6,140 nt of DNA. Source: Bacteroidales bacterium (lineage in GTDB: Bacteria; Bacteroidota; Bacteroidia; Bacteroidales; Tenuifilaceae). Both the position numbers and the translations under genes were made by a program. The stretch spans positions 1 to 6,140 of the forward strand of contig WBUV01000204.1 of assembly GCA_008933525.1 (NCBI GenBank), read 5' to 3'. This document shows, in pieces, positions 1 through 5,563 of the stretch. The notes beneath the pieces are model-generated. The model made no database searches. It had not been told where the DNA came from and worked only from the letters and a program-made list of their open reading frames with translations. Numbering within the stretch: the first letter of the stretch is position 1; the number at the start of each line of letters is the position of its first letter.

Positions 1-32
1 GTAAGTTGAGAGCGTTTTGCTTTTATAATCAT
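1..32 (-). CDS. Possible start of the next operon gene, truncated by the window edge
   Basis: Seen: an ATG (complement of 30-32) opens 6 bp after the ftcD stop codon and stays open to the window edge, encoding MIIKAKRSQL followed by a partial Thr codon. The short spacing matches the tight packing of the genes before it, so it would be the fourth gene of the hut operon. Ten residues are too few to identify a family. They do not recall the N-terminus of HutH or HutU as I know them. It could also be a chance ATG in a 3' untranslated region. Confidence 0.4.
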   Translation of the reverse strand, partial: MIIKAKRSQL

Positions 33-38
33 TAAAAA

Positions 39-1730
39 TTAATTTATTTTTCCTTCAACAATTGATAATATCACCCTCTCCATTTCAATCGTTTTCGCCA
101 CGATTTCATTTCCACGTTCAATATAATTTTGTGTTACAGTTTTATCTTTTAAACCTGCCGCATTAATTTTAACATTTAAGAATGCACCCATAACACCAGA
201 ACGTGCTGCTAATGCGCCTACTCCAGCATCGGTAACTGAGTTTGGATTTCCGTGCTCAGCCATTGCTTTTACTACTTCCATTGACTCGTAGCATAGCTGC
301 ATAACTTTGAAAGGAACTTCAATAGCATACAAAGTGGCTTCTTCTATTGCTTTTGTTCGAGCGGCTTTTTCCTCATCAGTGCCTTTTGGTAAACCAAATG
401 CATTCATAATCTTGTTGAAGGCATTGGTATCCTCATCAACCATTTTAGTTAGCTGCTCCATATAGTATTTACCCTTTTCTGCCCAGTTGGAGAACTCCTC
501 CCAGCGCTCATCCCAACCTGCCTTGTGCGACGATAGGTTTGCAACCATAGTTGCAAGTGCAGCACCAAACGCTCCCATAGCAGCAGAAATAGAGCCGCCT
601 CCAGGGGCTGGAGATTCAGATGCAGTTTCCTGTGCAAATTTCTCCACGGATAAATCAACTAGTTTCTTGGAATTCTTATCCTCAAGGATGTACTCAATAA
701 TTTTCTTGTCTGGGTCGAATGGATAAAGTTCATCCAATCCCATTGACTTAACGGCAATCTTAATAATCTCTCTATCGGGAATACCTGTTGAGCGTTGCTG
801 TTTACGTAGGAAGTATTTTCCGGCATCGAGCATTGCGCTTAATGGTAAAACACCTACAATTTCGGAACCAGTTGCACGCAATCCGCGCTCTGTGGCACGT
901 TTGTTTGCCTCCTCAAATGCTATATGTAAAGGTGTAACGGTAATATCGGTTAGGTTGATAGATACCTGTGCAATTCCAAACTCATCGATAAACCAGCCAA
1001 TGGCTTTACAAGCCTTAAGTGCACCTGGAATCCAAATCTCGTTCCCTTTTTCGTCTAAAGCAATTTTGCCAGTATATGGGTTTCCAACACGCTGTGGACG
1101 ACCTTTCTCACGAATATCAAATGCAATTGCATTGGCACGACGGGTTGATGTGGTGTTCAAGTTAACATTGTATGCAACTAAGAAATTACGTGCACCAACA
1201 GCAATAGCACCAGTTTGAGGCAAGAATTTGGCTGGACCAAAATCGGGTTTCCAAGCAGCATCCTTCATCTTGTTGGGCAAACCTTCGTACTCCCCTGCCC
1301 TACAGTTAGCAAGATTTCTGCGTTTCTCCTCGAATGCGGCAAACTCGTAGCAATAAACAGGAATACCTAACTCCTCGCCTATGCGTTTTGCCAATTTGCG
1401 AGCGTAAACAACCACCTCGTCCATTGTAATGTTAGCAACTGGTACTAAAGGGCAAACGTCGGTTGCTCCAAAACGTGGATGCGCTCCATGGTGCTTGCTC
1501 ATATCAATCAGTTCCATTGCTTTGCGAGTTGCACGAAAAGCAGCCTCTATAACCTCGTCGGGTGTACCAACAAATGTTACCACTGTGCGGTTAGTTGCCT
1601 TACCTGGGTCAACATCAATCAGTTTTACGCCTTCAACGGCTTCAATCTCATTAGTAATTTGCTTAATAATTCCCATATCGCACCCTTCGGAGAAATTGGG
1701 AACGCATTCGATAAGTTTTTTGCCACTCAT
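39..1730 (-). CDS. ftcD: Bifunctional glutamate formimidoyltransferase / formimidoyl-THF cyclodeaminase
   Basis: This cytoplasmic enzyme performs the last histidine-degradation steps. It transfers the formimino group from N-formimino-L-glutamate to tetrahydrofolate, then deaminates the product to 5,10-methenyl-THF and ammonia, releasing glutamate. Seen in 563 residues: an N-terminal formiminotransferase subdomain (about 1-180) beginning IECVPNFSEG, with HHGAHPRFGATDVCPLVP at 80-97, where His84 aligns with the catalytic His82 of mammalian FTCD; a second transferase subdomain (about 181-335) opening GARNFLVAYNVNL; a linker; and a cyclodeaminase domain (about 355-560) with SPAPGGGS at 373-380, VDEDTNAF at 431-438 and NPNSVTDAG at 495-503. 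Length is close to the 541-residue human fusion, so the gene is intact. The start gives the conserved N-terminus directly and lies 35 bp after the lipoprotein stop. No Shine-Dalgarno sequence is visible. It is probably cotranscribed with hutI. Confidence 0.97.
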   Translation of the reverse strand: MSGKKLIECVPNFSEGCDMGIIKQITNEIEAVEGVKLIDVDPGKATNRTVVTFVGTPDEVIEAAFRATRKAMELIDMSKHHGAHPRFGATDVCPLVPVANITMDEVVVYARKLAKRIGEELGIPVYCYEFAAFEEKRRNLANCRAGEYEGLPNKMKDAAWKPDFGPAKFLPQTGAIAVGARNFLVAYNVNLNTTSTRRANAIAFDIREKGRPQRVGNPYTGKIALDEKGNEIWIPGALKACKAIGWFIDEFGIAQVSINLTDITVTPLHIAFEEANKRATERGLRATGSEIVGVLPLSAMLDAGKYFLRKQQRSTGIPDREIIKIAVKSMGLDELYPFDPDKKIIEYILEDKNSKKLVDLSVEKFAQETASESPAPGGGSISAAMGAFGAALATMVANLSSHKAGWDERWEEFSNWAEKGKYYMEQLTKMVDEDTNAFNKIMNAFGLPKGTDEEKAARTKAIEEATLYAIEVPFKVMQLCYESMEVVKAMAEHGNPNSVTDAGVGALAARSGVMGAFLNVKINAAGLKDKTVTQNYIERGNEIVAKTIEMERVILSIVEGKIN

Positions 1731-1765
1731 TATAGTAAAGGATAATTAGTAATTGAGTTATTAAG

Positions 1766-2488
1766 TTATTTAGTATTTGCGAACACTCGCTTAAGGATGT
1801 CGGTTACCCGTGCTGCCGGATTTTCGCGGATGCTTTTTTCCTCCTTAGCAATAAGTATGAATAATCCGTCGATAGCTTTTTGGGTAACATAATCCTCAAG
1901 GTTTGGATTTACAGCCTTGCCACCTGTTAGTAAGGTTATTCTATTGTAGTTAGTTGCCAATGGCTCCCAGTACGATGTTAGGTTTACCTTATTAATAGCA
2001 TCGCGGGCAATTGGTTTAAACGCTGTTTGAAGTTGACTCGAAGTTGTCCTCTTTAAATACTCTGTAGCAGCATTATCCTCACCTTTAAGAATTCCCATCG
2101 CATCGGAAATAGTCATTGAGGTAATGGCATCAACAAAAATAGGTAGGGCCTTTTTCGTAGCTTCCTCAGCAGCGCGATTCAATGTCAAAGTAAATTCATC
2201 AACCTGCTTGGTGAACCCTGCTTTAATCAAAGTGCTTTTAACCTTCTCTGCTTCAGGAGGGAAAGGTATAAAAATTTGAGAATTCTTAAAAAAACCATCA
2301 ATTTGAGAAGCTAATCCAGTTGAGTTTTTTGCACCAACCTTAAGCGCTTCCTTTAAGCCCTCAGTAATTTCGGCTGTAGTTAAAGGTTTACTTCCTGTAG
2401 GAATTGACGTTGGAAATGATGTTGGAATTGAAATCTCAGCGCACGATACCATTATTAACAGTAACGATGCAATTAAAGATGTTCTCAT
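1766..2488 (-). CDS. DUF4197-family lipoprotein, function unknown
   Basis: Seen: 240 residues with a short lipoprotein signal peptide ([16 protein letters not shown]), giving a lipobox-like MVSC with the acylated Cys at 16. A short [11 protein letters not shown] low-complexity stretch (about 21-31) looks like a tether. A largely helical domain from about 36 to 238 contains [14 protein letters not shown], the pattern [19 protein letters not shown], and a C-terminal [15 protein letters not shown] segment followed by [17 protein letters not shown] recognise this as the DUF4197 pattern, a family of exported proteins of unknown biochemical role. It is inferred to be membrane-anchored, facing the periplasm or outer membrane. 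It starts 11 bp after the hutI stop and ends 35 bp before ftcD, so it is almost certainly cotranscribed with histidine-catabolism enzymes, although those act in the cytoplasm. The family call rests on recalled sequence patterns. The lipoprotein call is stronger. Confidence 0.85.
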   Translation of the reverse strand: MRTSLIASLLLIMVSCAEISIPTSFPTSIPTGSKPLTTAEITEGLKEALKVGAKNSTGLASQIDGFFKNSQIFIPFPPEAEKVKSTLIKAGFTKQVDEFTLTLNRAAEEATKKALPIFVDAITSMTISDAMGILKGEDNAATEYLKRTTSSQLQTAFKPIARDAINKVNLTSYWEPLATNYNRITLLTGGKAVNPNLEDYVTQKAIDGLFILIAKEEKSIRENPAARVTDILKRVFANTK

Positions 2489-2499
2489 AGTTTTTGTAT

Positions 2500-3756
2500 T
2501 TAATCACCATTGATGATTTTGCCATTCAAAATTACCACATCAACCAAGTCGGTTGTGTAGGCGTAAGGCATAAACTCAACGGATGGAATTGGCTTAGTAA
2601 TAAATACGTTTGCCACTTTACCCTTGCAAATGCTACCGTGTGTATCGGAAATACCCATTGCGTAAGCACCGTTGATAGTTGTAGCATTAACAACCTCCTC
2701 GGGTAGCATTCTCAACTTAATGCATCCTAACGACATAATGAATTTCATATCGCCCGAAGGTGATGAGCCTGGGTTATAGTCCGACGCCAGTGCAACAGGC
2801 AAACCAGCCTGAATCATTTTGCGAACAGGTGGGTCTATCATCCCTAGGAAGAATGCTGCCCCGGGCAAAAGTGTTGGCATTGTGTCGGAACCGAGGAGTG
2901 CTTTAATCTCATAATCGCCTGTAAACTCCAAATGGTCAACAGATAAGGCTCCGTACTTTACACCAACCTGAATACCACCTGAAAAATCCAACTCGTTGGC
3001 GTGAATTTTTGGACGAAGTCCGTACTTAATGCCAGCCATAAGGATTCGCTCAGTATCCTCAACGGTAAAGAATCCCTTATCGCAGAACACATCAATATAA
3101 TCAGCCAAGTCATCAGCAGCTACCTGAGGTATCATCTCGTTGATAATCAAATCAACATAATCTGACTGCTTTCCTTTATACTCCGCAGGTACAGCGTGTG
3201 CACCTAAAAAGTTAGCCTTAATAGTAATAGGTGTATTCTCCTTTAATCGACGAATAACCCTTAACATTTTTAATTCGTTCTTGGTATTAAGGCCGTAACC
3301 ACTCTTAATTTCAACGGCTCCAGTTCCTTTGTGAATAATCTCGTTGATTCGCTGTAACGCCTGCTCGTAAAGTTCATCTTCCGATGCCTGTGCCAAACGC
3401 TTTGCTGAGTTCAGAATTCCACCACCTCGTTTAGCTATCTCCTCGTACGATAATCCCTTTATTTTATCGGTATACTCTATTTCGCGACTTCCTGCGTAAA
3501 CGATATGTGTGTGCGAATCGCAAAACGAAGGGAAAACCATTCTGTCATGAGCATTATAAATAAATACATCGCCAGAGAGAGAAGATAACTCTGGAGCCTT
3601 ATCCATAGTACCGAAATCCTTGATAATTCCATCTTGCATCAACAAAAAGGCATTATCAATACTGTTCAATTTGGACATATCGTCACCAGCAACCCATTTA
3701 GCCGGCGTTTTTTCGACCTGAACGAGCTTTTTTATGTTAAGTATAAGAATTTGCAT
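2500..3756 (-). CDS. hutI: Imidazolonepropionase
   Basis: This cytoplasmic metal-dependent amidohydrolase hydrolyses 4-imidazolone-5-propanoate to N-formimino-L-glutamate, the third step of histidine degradation. Seen in 418 residues, the family's normal length: the metal-binding HxH in FCDSHTHIVYAGSRE (His82, His84); KSGYGL at 151-156, the substrate-binding loop; LGAHAVPAEY around His187; KIHANEL with His252; SVDHLEF with His275; and ASDYNPGSSP with Asp326. His82, His84, His252 and Asp326 correspond to the zinc ligands described for Bacillus subtilis HutI (His80, His82, His249, Asp324). The ATG yields a typical N-terminus (MQILILNIKKLVQVE) and has no Shine-Dalgarno sequence. It is the first gene of the operon, since the upstream minus-strand unit ends in a terminator at 4052-4072. 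The product feeds FtcD, encoded two genes downstream. Confidence 0.97.
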   Translation of the reverse strand: MQILILNIKKLVQVEKTPAKWVAGDDMSKLNSIDNAFLLMQDGIIKDFGTMDKAPELSSLSGDVFIYNAHDRMVFPSFCDSHTHIVYAGSREIEYTDKIKGLSYEEIAKRGGGILNSAKRLAQASEDELYEQALQRINEIIHKGTGAVEIKSGYGLNTKNELKMLRVIRRLKENTPITIKANFLGAHAVPAEYKGKQSDYVDLIINEMIPQVAADDLADYIDVFCDKGFFTVEDTERILMAGIKYGLRPKIHANELDFSGGIQVGVKYGALSVDHLEFTGDYEIKALLGSDTMPTLLPGAAFFLGMIDPPVRKMIQAGLPVALASDYNPGSSPSGDMKFIMSLGCIKLRMLPEEVVNATTINGAYAMGISDTHGSICKGKVANVFITKPIPSVEFMPYAYTTDLVDVVILNGKIINGD

Positions 3757-3791
3757 TGTAGTAATCTTATTTGGGGGTCGAAGTTAAAGAA

Positions 3792-3821
3792 TTAAGTTTT
3801 AAGTGAAAAGTTAAAACTTAA
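3792..3821. repeat. Inverted repeat in the hutI leader
   Basis: Two perfect 11-base arms, TTAAGTTTTAA (3792-3802) and TTAAAACTTAA (3811-3821), flank an 8-base loop. The element sits 35 bp upstream of the hutI start. It could form a weak A-U hairpin in the leader RNA or be an operator. Its A+T-rich content makes chance occurrence quite possible. Confidence 0.6.
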
Positions 3822-3824
3822 AAG

Positions 3825-3842
3825 AAATATCTACAGATATTT
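3825..3842. promoter_or_regulatory. 18-bp dyad, candidate operator upstream of hutI
   Basis: AAATATCTacAGATATTT is a perfect 8+2+8 palindrome about 70-85 bp upstream of the hutI start codon and only 3 bp from the neighbouring inverted repeat. Perfect dyads of this size upstream of a catabolic operon are often repressor or activator sites. No regulator gene is in the window, and I do not recognise the motif, so the regulatory role is inference. Confidence 0.4.
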
Positions 3843-3961
3843 AAGAACATGTTTAGAGGGGCGAGTAGATTTTGAATTAAGAATGTAGAATAAATAATTA
3901 TGAATGAAGAAGTAATATTATTAAGTTAATTTGTTGACAAAATAGACGATATCAAGTTTAA

Positions 3962-3994
3962 GACCTTCCAACGTCCGCAGGACTTGGAAGCGTC
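3962..3994. repeat. G+C-rich bulged hairpin
   Basis: The arms GAC-CTTCCAA-(C)-GTCC and GGAC-TTGGAAG-(C)-GTC pair over 14 bp around a GCA loop, with one unpaired C on each arm (3972 and 3991). It stands out from the A+T-rich surroundings. No T-tract follows on either strand, so it is not an ordinary terminator. Its compact form suggests an extragenic repeated palindrome or a structured leader element, but only one copy is seen in this window. Confidence 0.6.
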
Positions 3995-4051
3995 AATAGA
4001 GATAATAACAAAAACGATAATAAACCCAGAATGATGGATTTAAAAGAAACT

Positions 4052-4072
4052 GCCCCGAGGAAAACTCGGGGC
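4052..4072 (-). terminator. Rho-independent terminator of the membrane protein unit
   Basis: A perfect 8-bp stem, GCCCCGAG (4052-4059) with CTCGGGGC (4065-4072), encloses a 5-base loop. On the minus strand it begins 16 bases after the stop of the 78-residue protein gene and is followed by AGTTTCTTTTAAA, a broken T-tract. On the plus strand TTGCTTTT follows, so it could work in both directions, but no plus-strand gene runs into it. It isolates hutI transcription from the genes to the right. Confidence 0.85.
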
Positions 4073-4088
4073 TTGCTTTTAAAATATT

Positions 4089-4325
4089 CTAGAATGATTT
4101 TATTTTAGCGGCAACCTTTTGGGCCACATCAGTTCCAACAAAAACTACTAATCCTTTACATATACCATCGGCAAGATGAGGTAAATCCTCCTTAACTATC
4201 GCCTCCTCCGTTTTTCCAATTCTTTGAACTTGTGACTTTAAAACGCCTTTAGCCATAAACTCCCCTACCAAAGGAGAAAGCACGCTATATATTTGTTGGG
4301 CGTAAGTGTTATTATACGTTGTCAT
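4089..4325 (-). CDS. Unrecognised 78-residue protein, translationally coupled
   Basis: I do not recognise this family. Seen: 78 residues, no signal peptide and no membrane segment, so probably cytoplasmic. An N-terminal helix-prone part (QIYSVLSPLVGEFMAKGVLKSQVQRIG, residues 11-37) is followed by a charged stretch (KTEEAIVKEDLP) and a C-terminal half with LADGICKGLVVFVGTDVAQKVAAKI (51-75), which looks like a small alpha/beta or helical fold. There is one cysteine (Cys56). Its ATG overlaps the stop of the membrane protein gene (ATGA at 4325-4322 on the minus strand), a strong sign of coupled translation and of working together with that protein. The gene is followed directly by a terminator, so it is the last of its unit. 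A soluble partner or output module for the membrane protein is possible, but this is inference. Confidence 0.85.
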   Translation of the reverse strand: MTTYNNTYAQQIYSVLSPLVGEFMAKGVLKSQVQRIGKTEEAIVKEDLPHLADGICKGLVVFVGTDVAQKVAAKIKSF

Positions 4326-5137
4326 AGGTCAACCCTTTCGTTAAGAGATTTCATCAACTCCATTTGATATGATCCCGCAAGGGCAATAGACAAGTACCCA
4401 AAATTCCAAGCCAAATCGATTAGGTTCCCACTTCCGTACAAATCCTGCCAGCTAAGGTAGGAATAAAGCAAATCGGCCACAGTGAAGCAGATGTAGCCTA
4501 ATGCAAGCAAACGCCATGGCATTGAAATTGTGCTTCGACCAAATAGGCTGGTAATATACATCAGTATCAATGCTGGTATAACCAGAAGAACATCGCCTAC
4601 AGGGTAATAGAGGTAGAATACTTTGGATAGTAAATCGGTTTCGTCATCTTTAATAATAGGTATTAACAGAAACACTATTACTGCAAACGCTATTATTGCG
4701 ATAACAACGGATAGAAAGCCATACACCTTGGTATTTCCCATAGGAAAACCGCCTTTCTTATAACCATAAAACATAAGGGCCATTCCAGAGAAAAGAGGGA
4801 TATAACCGACACACCATACATAATCGGCAATACTAGGGAAGTTCTCATTCATATCGTTACCCAGACCAATCTCAAGCAATGCATAAATCGATTCTGCCAC
4901 GAAGAAAAGACCAACGCCTATAAAAGTTAATAGCCATGAGGTTTTTGCAAAATCAAATTCTTTAAACTGTTGATAGGCCTTAAATAAATATATAAATGCG
5001 ACAATAGCACAAAGGACAGGAAGTAAATCGCTTACATAAAGCAGCAAGCGCTCACCACCAACCTTTGTGAGGAAAATAAAGAGATTAAACAGCATGATCA
5101 ATGCAGTAAAAATCCATAATTGGGTGGTTTTTTTCAT
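4322..5137 (-). CDS. Eight-helix integral membrane protein, sensor-like, function unknown
   Basis: Seen: with the start at 5137 the product is 271 residues with about eight hydrophobic segments (roughly 7-24, 31-53, 68-92, 105-126, 139-162, 174-198, 208-229, 238-256), placing it in the inner membrane. Recurrent acidic/aromatic motifs occur: FPSIADYVWCVGY (100-112), YYPVGDVLLV (177-186) and NLIDLAWNFGY (238-248). These resemble the membrane-embedded sensory region found N-terminal to some GGDEF/EAL signalling proteins, but here no output domain follows. The two halves also resemble each other. An upstream ATG at 5227 would add 30 residues that look unlike a membrane protein N-terminus. MKKTTQLWIF followed directly by a helix is the better start, though it has no Shine-Dalgarno sequence. 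Four bases overlap the next gene. The sensor role is inferred. Confidence 0.85.
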   Translation of the reverse strand: MKKTTQLWIFTALIMLFNLFIFLTKVGGERLLLYVSDLLPVLCAIVAFIYLFKAYQQFKEFDFAKTSWLLTFIGVGLFFVAESIYALLEIGLGNDMNENFPSIADYVWCVGYIPLFSGMALMFYGYKKGGFPMGNTKVYGFLSVVIAIIAFAVIVFLLIPIIKDDETDLLSKVFYLYYPVGDVLLVIPALILMYITSLFGRSTISMPWRLLALGYICFTVADLLYSYLSWQDLYGSGNLIDLAWNFGYLSIALAGSYQMELMKSLNERVDL

Positions 5138-5440
5138 GTACTTAAAGTTTATTAAGTTTTTGTATATCAGCAGTATTTGTTTCTCACTTATTGTTAAAGA
5201 ACAAGCATGCACACATGGAATACCCATGTTTTAATAATTGCATATGGCATAAAATATTACATGGGCATTTCATAATATCAATGTTTATTAATGTAGCCTA
5301 ATAAATTTACATATTTATTTGACTAACAAACACTTTTTGACAATACTTTTTTTCAAAACACGATATCAACCTCCATAAAAAAATCAACAAAAAAGCCCTC
5401 CAATACTCTGATATGAAAAAAAATAAAAAAAATTCGAGTT

Positions 5441-5456
5441 TGTAACATATGATACA
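5441..5456. promoter_or_regulatory. Crp/Fnr-family-like operator upstream of the ferredoxin gene
   Basis: TGTAACATATGATACA is a 16-bp dyad, symmetric except for one base pair, with the 5-6-5 spacing of the Crp/Fnr family (compare TGTGA-N6-TCACA). Its centre (5448/5449) is about 42 bp before the start site predicted from the -7 element at 5478-5485, the position of class II activators. Family architecture is established knowledge. Occupancy here, and the identity of the regulator, are inferred. Confidence 0.55.
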
Positions 5457-5477
5457 TTCCGCGGAGGTGGGTTGCCA

Positions 5478-5485
5478 TACTTTTG
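5478..5485 (+). promoter_or_regulatory. Bacteroidetes-type -7 promoter element
   Basis: TACTTTTG matches the TAnnTTTG -7 consensus of Bacteroidetes promoters. Transcription would begin near 5491 and give a leader of about 70 bases before the ferredoxin ATG. At the expected -33 position (about 5455-5458) there is CATT instead of TTTG, so the promoter looks weak unless activated, in line with the upstream dyad. Confidence 0.6.
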
Positions 5486-5563
5486 TATCAAGAAAAACAA
5501 ATTGAAAATGAACAAAAAGTTTTTCGAGAAATTATAAGTGAGTAAAAAACAAAAACTAAAAAT

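Larger units (their letters stand above)
3757..4088. other. Non-coding region upstream of hutI
   Basis: This 332-bp A+T-rich stretch separates two minus-strand units and shows no credible gene on either strand. It holds the hutI leader with two adjacent palindromes (3792-3821 and 3825-3842), a G+C-rich bulged hairpin (3962-3994) and the terminator of the upstream unit (4052-4072). The hutI promoter should lie here, but I found no exact TAnnTTTG -7 element on the minus strand. The closest match, CTATTTTG at 3938-3945, is one base short of the consensus spacing and has no partner -33 element. Confidence 0.7.
5138..5563. other. Divergent intergenic region
   Basis: This very A+T-rich 426-bp stretch lies between the minus-strand membrane protein unit and the plus-strand ferredoxin gene. 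The right third holds a Crp/Fnr-like dyad, a -7 element and a 9-codon open frame. The left two thirds should carry the membrane protein promoter, but I found no exact TAnnTTTG on the minus strand. Small imperfect repeats such as ACATGG-N5-CCATGT (5213-5229) are present. No further gene is evident. Confidence 0.65.

Noticed and set aside
449..1749. Several open frames of 69-108 codons overlapping ftcD in other frames (449-658 minus; 487-726, 892-1218, 1429-1749 and 1479-1745 plus)
   Set aside because: All lie within the intact ftcD gene, have no recognisable domains or leaders, and look like shadows of its codon pattern.
2494..2706. Plus-strand open frame of 70 codons over the hutI 3' end
   Set aside because: It is antisense to a strongly supported enzyme gene, and the predicted protein has no family features.
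3938..3945. CTATTTTG on the minus strand as the hutI -7 promoter element
   Set aside because: It is one base short of TAnnTTTG, has no TTTG at the right distance upstream, and would give a leader of about 175 bases.
5138..5227. Upstream ATG at 5227 as the start of the membrane protein
   Set aside because: The extra 30 residues (MGIPCVHACSL...) do not resemble a membrane protein N-terminus. The internal MKKTTQLWIF start is typical, and the extra stretch looks like leader DNA.
5213..5229. ACATGG-N5-CCATGT inverted repeat as an operator for the membrane protein gene
   Set aside because: The arms are only 6 bp, no promoter can be placed relative to it, and similar CATG words recur nearby by chance.
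5462..5471. CGGAGGTGGG, a strong Shine-Dalgarno-like sequence
   Set aside because: No start codon follows at a suitable distance, and it lies upstream of the predicted transcription start; Bacteroidetes also rarely rely on such sites.
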